64,000 bases of DNA. It comes from Falsiroseomonas algicola. Its GTDB lineage: Bacteria; Pseudomonadota; Alphaproteobacteria; Acetobacterales; Acetobacteraceae. Location of the stretch: NCBI RefSeq assembly GCF_011040385.1, contig NZ_JAAIKB010000001.1:558001-622000 (forward strand), given 5' to 3'. A program made the translations under genes and the position numbers. How positions within the stretch are numbered: the stretch's first letter is position 1; each line of letters begins with the position of its first letter. The notes beneath the pieces are model-generated. The model was given only the letters and a program-made list of their open reading frames with translations. It searched no databases and was not told the DNA's origin. Shown here in pieces: positions 23,748-30,885 of the stretch.

Positions 23748-24491
23748 ATGGGCGAGGCAACCGCCATGCTTCGCGTGAAGGTCTGGCGGGGTAACGCCGA
23801 GGGCGGCGCCATGGCCGACTACGCCGTGCCCGCCCGCGCCAACCAGACCGTGCTGGACGTGGTCACCCACATCCAGCGGGAGGTCGATCCCACCCTCGCC
23901 TACCGCTTCGCCTGCCGCGTCGGCATGTGCGGGTCCTGCGCCATGGTGGTGAATGGCCGCCCCCGCTGGACCTGCCGCACCCATGTCAGCCGCGTGGCGC
24001 AGGATGGCGCGCTGGAACTGCGGCCCCTGTCGAACCTGCCGGTCATCCGCGACCTGGCGACGGACATGGCGCCCTTCTTCGACAAATGGGCGAAGGCGCG
24101 CGGCACCTTCCAGCCGAAGGATGCCCCCGATGGCTCGGTGCCCGACGACTTCGCCGTGGTGCCCCCCGCGACGAAGCAGCGCCAGCAGGCGGACGCCGGC
24201 ATCGAGTGCATCGGCTGCGGCGTCTGCTACAGCGGCTGCGACATCGTGGCCTGGAACCCGGACTATCTCGGCCCCGCCGCGCTGAACCGGGCCTGGACGC
24301 TCGTGAATGACGTCCGCGATGGCGCGCGCAAGGATCGCCTGGCCGCGGTGGCGGGCGATGCGGGCTGCCATGCCTGCCATTCGACGCAATCCTGCACCGC
24401 GCATTGCCCGAAGGGCATCGACCCCTCCGGCGCCATCGCGGGGCTGAAGCGCAGCCTGTTCTGGCCCGGCTTCAAAGGGGGGGTGCGATGA
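23748..24491 (+). CDS. Succinate dehydrogenase/fumarate reductase iron-sulfur subunit
   Basis: The 247-residue protein carries a plant-type ferredoxin domain with Cys56, 61, 64 and 76 (RVGMCGSCAMVVNG) for the 2Fe-2S cluster, then a helical domain with Cys154, 157, 160 and 164 (CIGCGVCYSGC) and Cys207, 210, 216, 220 (CHACHSTQSCTAHCPKG) for the 4Fe-4S and 3Fe-4S clusters. It passes electrons between the flavoprotein and the membrane anchors. AGGGGAGG precedes the ATG. Its stop overlaps the next gene by ATGA. Its flavoprotein partner lies 3.9 kb downstream. Confidence 0.93.
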   Translation: MGEATAMLRVKVWRGNAEGGAMADYAVPARANQTVLDVVTHIQREVDPTLAYRFACRVGMCGSCAMVVNGRPRWTCRTHVSRVAQDGALELRPLSNLPVIRDLATDMAPFFDKWAKARGTFQPKDAPDGSVPDDFAVVPPATKQRQQADAGIECIGCGVCYSGCDIVAWNPDYLGPAALNRAWTLVNDVRDGARKDRLAAVAGDAGCHACHSTQSCTAHCPKGIDPSGAIAGLKRSLFWPGFKGGVR

Positions 24492-24820
24492 ACGGCGTGC
24501 AGCTCTGGGCCGTGCAGCGCGCCACGGCCATGGTCCTGGCGCTGGCCGTGGTGGTCCACCTGGTCACCATCCTGGTCGCGGTTCGCGGCGGGCTCTCCGC
24601 CGCCGAGATCATCGGCCGCACCCGCGGCAATTGGGCCTGGCTCGGCTTCTACAGCGTCTTCGCCCTCGCCGCCGGGCTGCATGGCGCGATCGGGCTCCGC
24701 GCCATCGCCGCGGAATGGGCGGGCTGGCGCGGGCGGGGCTATGACCTGGCGTGGATCGGCATCGCGCTTCTCACCGCCGCCTTCGGCATCCGCGCCGCCT
24801 GGGGGCTTTACAGCGCATGA
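24488..24820 (+). CDS. Succinate dehydrogenase/fumarate reductase membrane anchor subunit (SdhD-like)
   Basis: The 110-residue protein has three hydrophobic segments: about residues 10-32 (ATAMVLALAVVVHLVTILVA), 48-70 and 85-105. A His in the first segment (VVHLV) and another in the second (GLHGAIGL) are candidates for haem or quinone-site ligands. It overlaps the Fe-S gene upstream and the second anchor downstream by ATGA on both sides, implying coupled translation of the complex. Confidence 0.82.
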   Translation: MNGVQLWAVQRATAMVLALAVVVHLVTILVAVRGGLSAAEIIGRTRGNWAWLGFYSVFALAAGLHGAIGLRAIAAEWAGWRGRGYDLAWIGIALLTAAFGIRAAWGLYSA

Positions 24821-25164
24821 GCGACTGGCGCCGCCGTTCCCACCCCGCCTGGATCGCCTTCCTCGTCCACCGCCTCTCCGGCCTGGCGCTGGCGCTCTTC
24901 CTGCCCGTGCATTTCTGGGCGCTCGGCCAGGCCATCCAGGGCGAGGCCGCGCTGGAGGGTTTTCTCCGCTGGTCCGACAACCCGGTGCTGAAGGTCGCCG
25001 AGACGGTCCTGGTCATCCTGTTGGCCGCCCATCTGGCCGGAGGGCTGCGGGTGCTGGCGCTGGAGTTCCTGGGCTGGCGGGCGCAGCAGAAGACGATGGT
25101 CGCGGCCTCCGCCGGCGTGGCCTTCGCCGCCGGGCTGCTCTTCCTGCTGAACCTCGGCGCATGA
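24817..25164 (+). CDS. Succinate dehydrogenase cytochrome b-type membrane anchor (SdhC-like)
   Basis: The 115-residue protein has the SdhC N-terminal pattern RRSHPAWIAFLVHRLSGLAL (a HR-SG motif near the quinone site) and three membrane segments (about 14-38, 60-84, 93-113). His residues in the first (VHRLSG, PVHFWAL) and second (LAAHLAGGL) segments could ligate haem b. Its start overlaps the preceding anchor and its stop overlaps the exporter gene, both by ATGA. Confidence 0.86.
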   Translation: MSDWRRRSHPAWIAFLVHRLSGLALALFLPVHFWALGQAIQGEAALEGFLRWSDNPVLKVAETVLVILLAAHLAGGLRVLALEFLGWRAQQKTMVAASAGVAFAAGLLFLLNLGA

Positions 25165-25892
25165 ACACCGCCATGCTGGTGATGGTCGCCGCCTGCTTCG
25201 TGGCGGCCTTCGCCTCCGGCATGGCAGGCTTCGCCTTCAACCTGATCGCGGCCGGCATCCTCTTCCACTGGCTGCCGCCGCAGCAGACGGCGCCGGTGCT
25301 GGTGCTCGGCTCCTTCCTGATCCAGCTCGGCACCATCCGCGCCGTGCTGCCGGCCATGCGCTGGGCAGTGCTGCGGCCCTATGTCATCGGCGGCGTGCTC
25401 GGCACGCCCTTCGGCGTGCTGGTGCTGAAGGTGACGAGCGCCGAGGCCATCACGGTGGGGATCGGCGCGCTGCTGGTCGTGTATGCCGGCTATACCCTGG
25501 CGCGCATCGCGCTGAAGCGCGCGCCGCATGCCTTCACCACCGGCCCCCTGCCCGATGCCGGCATCGGCTTCGCCGGCGGCGTGCTGGGCGGCATCGGCGG
25601 CTTCTCCGGCGCCCTGCCCGCCATGTGGGGCGACCTGAAGGGCCTGCGCAAGGACGAGGCGCGGGCCATCTTCCAGCCCTTCATCATCGCCATGCAGGCG
25701 CTGGCGGCCATCGGGCTTCTCGCCGGTGGCTTCTTCACCGCCGAAAGCGCCATGATGCTGCTGGCCTGCCTTCCCGCCTTGGCCGCCGGCGCCTGGCTCG
25801 GCGTCCGCGCCTATGGCCTGATCCCGGCCGAGGGTTTCCGCCTCGTGCTGCTGACGCTGCTGCTGCTCTCCGGCCTGTCGCTGGTGCTGTAA
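25161..25892 (+). CDS. TauE/SafE family sulfite/organic-anion exporter-like protein
   Basis: The 243-residue protein has seven to eight hydrophobic segments and the two half-repeats of the TauE/SafE family (FASGMAGFAFNLIAAGILFH; GFAGGVLGGIGGFSGALPAM). Members move sulfite, sulfoacetate or other anions across the inner membrane. It lies inside the SDH-fumarase operon, overlapping the anchor gene by ATGA. It may export or import the acid handled by this operon; the substrate cannot be told, and sulfite is only one possibility. Confidence 0.88.
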   Translation: MNTAMLVMVAACFVAAFASGMAGFAFNLIAAGILFHWLPPQQTAPVLVLGSFLIQLGTIRAVLPAMRWAVLRPYVIGGVLGTPFGVLVLKVTSAEAITVGIGALLVVYAGYTLARIALKRAPHAFTTGPLPDAGIGFAGGVLGGIGGFSGALPAMWGDLKGLRKDEARAIFQPFIIAMQALAAIGLLAGGFFTAESAMMLLACLPALAAGAWLGVRAYGLIPAEGFRLVLLTLLLLSGLSLVL

Positions 25893-25903
25893 GGGAGGAA
25901 ACG

Positions 25904-26812
25904 ATGACGCTGATGACCAGGCAGGGCGTGGAGCCCTTGCGCATCGCGCCGGAGGCGATCGAGGAAGCGGCGAAGCTGCTCTACATCCGCGCGCTCAAGA
26001 TTCTTCCCGACGACATCAAGGAAGGCTTCTCCCAGCTCGTCTCGACGGAGACGGACGAGACGGCCCAGTCCATCCTGGCCACGATGGTCGAGAATATCGG
26101 CGTGGCGGAGCGCACGGAGAACCTGCTCTGCCAGGACACCGGCATCCCGATCTTCAATGTCGAGATCGGCCGCAACGTCGAACTCGATGGCTGGGCCTTG
26201 AAGCAGGCGATCCGGCGGGGGACCGAGCGCGCGACGCGGGAGCACCCGCTGCGCAGCTCCGTCGTCCATCCCATCACGCGCCAGAACGAGCATACGAGCT
26301 GCGGCGCGCATGTGCCCGTCATCAACCTCGACTTCGTGGAGGAGGAGCGCGTGCTTCGGCTCGCCATGATCCCCAAGGGATCGGGCAGCGAGAACGGGTC
26401 CTTCCTGCAGATGCTGATCCCGGCCGATGGCCTGGCGGGCGTGAAGCGCTTCGTCATCGATGCCGCGATGAAGGCCGGCGGCAAGGTCTGCCCGCCGACC
26501 ATCATGGGCATCGGCATCGGCGGCACCAGCGACCTCTGCATGCATCTCGCCAAGGTCGCGGCGACGCGCCCGCTCGGGTCGCGCTGCGCCGACGAACAGG
26601 GCGCGGCGCTGGAAGTGTCACTCGCCGATGCCGTCAACAGCCTTGGCATCGGCCCGCAGGGCCTCGGCGGCGACAGCACCGCCTTCGCCGTGCATGTCGA
26701 GGTCGCGGCGACGCACATCACGATGAACCCCGTCGCCGTCAACATCCAGTGCCACAGCGCGCGCCGCGCGAGCGCCACCTTCACGCCGGATGGCGTGAGC
26801 ATCGGGTTCTGA
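25904..26812 (+). CDS. Class I fumarate hydratase / L-tartrate dehydratase, alpha (Fe-S) subunit
   Basis: The 302-residue protein holds the 4Fe-4S domain of class I hydro-lyases: Cys76 in LLCQDTGIP, Cys196 in VCPPTIMGIGIGG and Cys283 in NIQCHSARRA are the three cluster ligands. Other family motifs are GSGSENGSFLQM and SLGIGPQGLGGDSTA. It adds or removes water from fumarate/malate, tartrate or mesaconate with its beta partner encoded next. Length matches two-subunit TtdA-type enzymes. GGGAGGAAA precedes the ATG at 25904. Substrate is inferred only from family. Confidence 0.9.
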   Translation: MTLMTRQGVEPLRIAPEAIEEAAKLLYIRALKILPDDIKEGFSQLVSTETDETAQSILATMVENIGVAERTENLLCQDTGIPIFNVEIGRNVELDGWALKQAIRRGTERATREHPLRSSVVHPITRQNEHTSCGAHVPVINLDFVEEERVLRLAMIPKGSGSENGSFLQMLIPADGLAGVKRFVIDAAMKAGGKVCPPTIMGIGIGGTSDLCMHLAKVAATRPLGSRCADEQGAALEVSLADAVNSLGIGPQGLGGDSTAFAVHVEVAATHITMNPVAVNIQCHSARRASATFTPDGVSIGF

Positions 26813-26815
26813 GCC

Positions 26816-27424
26816 ATGGCCCATCACACGCTGCACATGCCCTGCACCGAGGCCGACATCCGCAAGCTGCGCGTCGGCGACCACGTCACCCTGCAGGACA
26901 CGCTGTTCGGCATCCGCGATGCCACGCAGATCCACATGTTCGATCATGGCCGCCGAACGCGCTTCGACCTCAACGGCCATGCCGTGATCCACACCGCCCC
27001 CAATGTCCGCAAGGTGGACAAGCGGGGCACGAATGACAGCGGCTACGAGGCCGTCTGCATCGGCACCACCACGTCGGACCGCATGGAGCGCTTCACGCGG
27101 CCGCTGATGGAGCGCGAGGGCGTGCGCATCATCATCGGCAAGGGGGGCCTGCGCGAGTCATCGCAGCAGGCCTTCGCGGAGTTGGGCGGCGTCTACCTCG
27201 CCATCATCGGCGGCACCGCGGCGCTGGAGACGACCTGGATCGAGGCGATCGAGGATGTGGACCTCGATGACCTCAACCCCGAGTCACTCTGGCGATTCCG
27301 CATCCGTGACTTCGGGCCCCTGCTGGTGGCGATGGACAGCCATGGCGGAAGCCTGTTCGCTGAGGTGCAGCGGAAGGTGCAGGACCGTCGCGCCGCCGCG
27401 CTTGCAAAACTGGGGGTAGCATGA
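26816..27424 (+). CDS. Class I fumarate hydratase / L-tartrate dehydratase, beta subunit
   Basis: The 202-residue protein matches the swivelling beta domain: MPCTEADIRKLRVGDHVTLQ, HTAPNVRKVDKRG, GTTTSDRMERFT, then GKGGLRESSQQAFAELGG with the catalytic Arg/Lys region, and AALETTWIEAIEDVDLDDLN. It supplies active-site residues to the alpha subunit. It follows alpha by three bases and its stop overlaps a small ORF by ATGA. Confidence 0.9.
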   Translation: MAHHTLHMPCTEADIRKLRVGDHVTLQDTLFGIRDATQIHMFDHGRRTRFDLNGHAVIHTAPNVRKVDKRGTNDSGYEAVCIGTTTSDRMERFTRPLMEREGVRIIIGKGGLRESSQQAFAELGGVYLAIIGGTAALETTWIEAIEDVDLDDLNPESLWRFRIRDFGPLLVAMDSHGGSLFAEVQRKVQDRRAAALAKLGVA

Positions 27425-27588
27425 TCGCCATTGCCATCGTCGCCGTGGGTGTCCTGGTCGCCGTTCTCGTCGGCGCCTCCGACGGCCGCTCCCAGCCCCT
27501 GCCGCAGAACCCGCCGACGACGCAGGAGGCCCCCGTTCAGACTGATTGCGGATGCGGCGTGCCCTCCTCACCAAGGGGGCCACGATGA
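27421..27588 (+). CDS. Small membrane peptide (55 residues), translationally coupled
   Basis: ATG at 27421 overlaps the stop of the beta subunit by ATGA. The predicted peptide has one hydrophobic helix (IAIAIVAVGVLVAVLVGA, residues 2-19), then a Pro/Gln-rich stretch and a DCGCG motif. No family is recognised. A further ATGA junction at 27585 with AAGGGGG upstream starts a frame that runs antisense through the next lipoprotein gene, suggesting that an original downstream gene is cut off here. The ORF could be real, or a remnant of the operon. Confidence 0.5.
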   Translation: MIAIAIVAVGVLVAVLVGASDGRSQPLPQNPPTTQEAPVQTDCGCGVPSSPRGPR

Positions 27589-27605
27589 CGAAGCGCGACC
27601 GCCTC

Positions 27606-28241
27606 CTACATCGAGAGCCCTTGCGGCTGCAACGACGGTTCGGGATCTGCCACCACAACGCCGCGGACGACCCTCATGTCAGTCCGCAGCACCGCGCGCG
27701 TCTCGCGATCGATCCAATAGGTCCAGATCGTGTGCGGCGACTGGTCCGGCAATTGCACCCTCGACCGTTCGACGACGACAGACGGACGCGGTTCACGCGA
27801 AAGCATCACGGTTTCCGCTTTGAGCACCCGCCAGCGCTCCCGCACGACCGCGAGTCGCGTACCGAAGCGCGGCGCGTCCGTGATGGTGAACTCGACGGTC
27901 TTCATGGGAGCCAGCGGCCACAAAGCGCGCAGTGCAGCGCGCATCGTCGCCTCGCCCTGCAAGGCCGGCGCGGCGTCCGGCGCGCCCAGCACGAGAAACA
28001 AGCGTTGCTCGGTCCGTGTCATGCCCCGGACCAGGCAGACCTCGGGGTCCGACGCCGGGCCTGCGTAGATCAGTGGACGGGCGTTCCAGTGCGTCACGGT
28101 TGTACCCGAAGGCGGGCAGGCGAAGGTCAGTGGCTCGAACGGGCTCGGGTCCTGGATGGCCTCGGTCATGCCCGCCGGCATGGGGTTGCAGGCCGCCAGG
28201 CCGACCGCGGCGATGGCCAGAGCGCAGTATCGTTGCAGCAC
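27606..28241 (-). CDS. Lipoprotein of unknown function, inserted between operon genes
   Basis: From the GTG at 28241 the 211-residue product has an N-terminal lipoprotein signal (MLQRYCALAIAAVGLAAC) with the lipobox LAAC. AGGGGGT lies seven bases before the GTG; an ATG at 28280 would add 13 residues and has no good site. I recognise no domain in the mature part; it contains two Cys (TFACPP, EVCLVRG). Composition is visibly less GC-rich than its neighbours, and it opposes the flanking operon, which suggests acquisition or rearrangement. Confidence 0.72.
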   Translation of the reverse strand: MLQRYCALAIAAVGLAACNPMPAGMTEAIQDPSPFEPLTFACPPSGTTVTHWNARPLIYAGPASDPEVCLVRGMTRTEQRLFLVLGAPDAAPALQGEATMRAALRALWPLAPMKTVEFTITDAPRFGTRLAVVRERWRVLKAETVMLSREPRPSVVVERSRVQLPDQSPHTIWTYWIDRETRAVLRTDMRVVRGVVVADPEPSLQPQGLSM

Positions 28242-28363
28242 AGCGAGACCCCCTGCTTCATTCGTCCCAACCGCATTCATGATACGGATTCGACTCGATC
28301 CGGCCTACAACAATTCAGGGGTGCGCTGGGTTCGATGATCGACACCCCGTGGAGGCACCGCCG

Positions 28364-30100
28364 ATGACGACGCTCCGCCACCACACCACCGACATCCTCG
28401 TCCTCGGCTCCGGCGGCGCCGGGCTGCTCGGCGCGCTGCACGCCAAGGCCGGCGCGCCCGACCTCAAGGTCACCGTCGCGGTGAAGGGCCTTCTCGGCAA
28501 ATCCGGCTGCACTCGCATGGTCCAGGGCGGCTACAACGTCGCCCTCGCCGCCGCAGACAGCGCCGAGCGCCACTTCATGGACACGCTGGATGGCGGGAAA
28601 TGGCTGAACGACCAGGACCTGGCCTGGACGCTCGTCACCGTCGCGCAGCAGCGGATCCGGGAACTCGAGAACCGCTGGGGCTGCTTCTTCGACCGCAACC
28701 CCGATGGCACGATCCACCAGAAGGCCTTCGCCGGCCAGACCTTCGACCGCACCGTCCACAAGGGCGACCTGACCGGCATCGAGATCATCAACCGCCTGGC
28801 GGAACAGAGCTGGGCGCGGGGCATCGAGCGGCTGGAGGAGCACCGCGCCCTCGCCCTCATCCCCTCGAAGGACGGGTCGCGGATCAGCGGCGTGCTGCTG
28901 ATCGATATCCGCGCCGGCGACTACGTCCTCGTGAAGGCCAAGGCCGTGCTGCTCGGCACCGGCGGCGGGCCGACCATGTACACCTACCACACCCCGTCGG
29001 GCGACAAATCCTGCGACGGCATGGCGATGGCGCTGCGCGCCGGCCTGAAGCTGCGCGACATGGAAATGGTGCAGTTCCACCCGACCGGCGTGCTCGCCGG
29101 CCCCGGCACCCGCATGACCGGCACGATCATCGAGGAGGGGCTGCGCGGTTCCGGCGGTTTCCTGCTCGGCGGCGACGGCGAGCGTTTCATGCACAAGTAC
29201 GACCCACGCAACGAGCGCGCCACGCGCGACATCGTCTCGCGGGCGATGTACCGGGAGATGCTGGCCGGCAACACGAACGAGCATGGCGGCCTCTACATCG
29301 CCATGGCGCATCTCGGCCCCGATCGCGTGCGGCGCGAGTTCAAGGGCATGGTGGAACGCTGCGCCGATATGGGCTTCGACCTCGCGGGCGGCCGCGTCCC
29401 CGTGGTGCCGACCGCGCATTACATGATGGGCGGCGTCGTGTTCCGCCCCGATGGCAGCACGGATCTCCCGGGCCTCTTCGCCGCGGGCGAGGATACCGGC
29501 GGCGTCCATGGCGCGAACCGGCTCGGTGGCAATGGCGTCGCCAATTCCACCGTCTTCGGCGGCATCGCCGGCGACAGCATGGCGCGCTGGGTGCCCCGCC
29601 ACGGCGCCCTCGAAGACCCCTGCCCCGCGGCGCTCGACGCCGCCATCGCGCTGGCGGAGGCGCCCTTCGCGAAGCCCGCCCGCAGCCTCTCGCCGCTGCG
29701 CGACGCGCTGCACAAGCTGATGTGGGACAAGGCCGGCATCCTGCGCGACGAGGCAGGCCTGGCGGTAGCCGCGAGCGGCCTCGATGCGCTGGAGGCGGAG
29801 CTGGACGCCACCGGCATCGCGAGCGGCGCGCGCGGCTTCGACCTCGCCTGGCAGGAATGGCTCAACCTGCGCTCCCTGCTGCTGGTCAGCCGCGCCATCG
29901 TCACCGCCGCCGCCGCGCGGCGGGAAAGCCGCGGCGCCCATTTCCGGGAGGACTTCCCGCAGACGGATCGCGATGCCGGCGGGCTGGCCGCCACCATCGT
30001 GACTCTCGACGCGGGCAACCGGATCGGACTCGGCTGGCAGCCCGTCTCCTTCACCCGCGTCAGGCCCGGCGAAAGCCTTCTGCCCGCCGCCGCGGAATAG
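28364..30100 (+). CDS. Succinate dehydrogenase/fumarate reductase flavoprotein subunit-like
   Basis: The 578-residue protein has a GSGGAGLLGALHA dinucleotide motif, a MVQGGYNVA segment, FHPTGVLAGPGTRMTG, the catalytic Arg region NERATRDIVSRAMY, PTAHYMMGGV and EDTGGVHGANRLGGN. It oxidises succinate or reduces fumarate-type substrates with FAD. In the place of the covalent-FAD His (SHT before QGG) this sequence shows Cys49 (SGCTRMVQGG), so the flavin may be non-covalent. GGAGG precedes the ATG at 28364; an in-frame GTG at 28349 is weaker. Its Fe-S and anchor partners are encoded 3.9 kb upstream on the same strand. Confidence 0.9.
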   Translation: MTTLRHHTTDILVLGSGGAGLLGALHAKAGAPDLKVTVAVKGLLGKSGCTRMVQGGYNVALAAADSAERHFMDTLDGGKWLNDQDLAWTLVTVAQQRIRELENRWGCFFDRNPDGTIHQKAFAGQTFDRTVHKGDLTGIEIINRLAEQSWARGIERLEEHRALALIPSKDGSRISGVLLIDIRAGDYVLVKAKAVLLGTGGGPTMYTYHTPSGDKSCDGMAMALRAGLKLRDMEMVQFHPTGVLAGPGTRMTGTIIEEGLRGSGGFLLGGDGERFMHKYDPRNERATRDIVSRAMYREMLAGNTNEHGGLYIAMAHLGPDRVRREFKGMVERCADMGFDLAGGRVPVVPTAHYMMGGVVFRPDGSTDLPGLFAAGEDTGGVHGANRLGGNGVANSTVFGGIAGDSMARWVPRHGALEDPCPAALDAAIALAEAPFAKPARSLSPLRDALHKLMWDKAGILRDEAGLAVAASGLDALEAELDATGIASGARGFDLAWQEWLNLRSLLLVSRAIVTAAAARRESRGAHFREDFPQTDRDAGGLAATIVTLDAGNRIGLGWQPVSFTRVRPGESLLPAAAE

Positions 30101-30193
30101 TCACGCGCCACACGGCAACCGGCGACGGTCCCGCCCCGTTCCTCTGCCACCTCCGCCCTGTCGGGCGGCACGGTCGCAAGGGGAATTTGAGCC

Positions 30194-30757
30194 ATGGACG
30201 AAATCTCGAAGCTGATGATCGATCAGCTCAAGGATGCCTACAGCGCGGAACGCCAGGCGCTGCGGGCCATGCCAAAGATGATGAAGAACGCGACGCATCC
30301 CGCGCTCAAGGAATGCATCCAGATGCACATGGAGCAGACCGAGGGCCAGGTGGAGCGGATCGAGCAGGCGCTCGAGATGGTCGGCGGCAAGCCCGGCCGG
30401 AAGGTCTGCGAGGCGATGCGCGGCCTGATCGAGGAAGCGACGCATGAGATGGAGGAGAATGACCGCGGCGAGATGATGGACGTCCTCATCATCGCCGCCG
30501 CGCAGCGCATCGAGCATTACGAGATCGCTGCCTATGGCACGATGGTAACGCTCGCCAAGGCTGCCGGCCAGACGCAGCTCGCCGACCTTCTCGCCCAGAC
30601 GCTCGCCGAGGAGAAGGAGACCGACCAGAAGCTGACCGGCGTGGCAGAATCCGAGGTGAACCCGGCCTTCATCACCATGGCCCAGGGCGGTGAGCCGGAG
30701 GAGGAAGTCTCCGCCAACGAGAACCGCAAGTCCGGCGGCCGGCGCAAGGCTTCCTGA
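30194..30757 (+). CDS. DUF892 (YciE/YciF-like) ferritin-like protein
   Basis: The 187-residue protein is a helical-bundle member of DUF892: MIDQLKDAYSAERQALRAMP, CIQMHMEQTEGQVERIEQAL, IIAAAQRIEHYEIAAYGTM and LAQTLAEEKETDQKL. The Glu and His spacing (E...Q...E..H) fits a diiron or metal-binding four-helix bundle. Members are stress-induced and of uncertain function. The C-terminal 30 residues are basic and disordered (NENRKSGGRRKAS), as is common in this subgroup. A hairpin terminator follows. Confidence 0.92.
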   Translation: MDEISKLMIDQLKDAYSAERQALRAMPKMMKNATHPALKECIQMHMEQTEGQVERIEQALEMVGGKPGRKVCEAMRGLIEEATHEMEENDRGEMMDVLIIAAAQRIEHYEIAAYGTMVTLAKAAGQTQLADLLAQTLAEEKETDQKLTGVAESEVNPAFITMAQGGEPEEEVSANENRKSGGRRKAS

Positions 30758-30764
30758 CGCGGCA

Positions 30765-30795
30765 CCCCGCCGGGCATCCCCCGGCGGGGCCTTTC
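30765..30795 (+). terminator. Hairpin terminator after the DUF892 gene
   Basis: CCCCGCCGGG (30765-30774) pairs with CCCGGCGGGG (30780-30789) with a 5-base loop, followed by CCTTTCC. Confidence 0.75.
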
Positions 30796-30885
30796 CACAG
30801 GGTCCAGGCCACGCATTCACCATCCGGTATCATCGTCCCCCCATGATGCAGCGCCCGCGACCTGTCGGGCCCATGAGGGGTTTCG

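Noticed and set aside
22075-25892. ThDP enzyme plus TauE/SafE read as a sulfoacetaldehyde acetyltransferase (Xsc) and sulfite-export pathway
   Set aside because: The ThDP protein is shorter than Xsc and resembles the wider decarboxylase/lyase group; no phosphotransacetylase or taurine/sulfolactate genes are adjacent. Left open as one possibility only.
27585-28367. Plus-strand frame from ATG 27585 as a full gene
   Set aside because: Beyond the first codons it is antisense to a lipoprotein gene with a clear signal and lipobox, and it has no domain. Treated as a remnant start.
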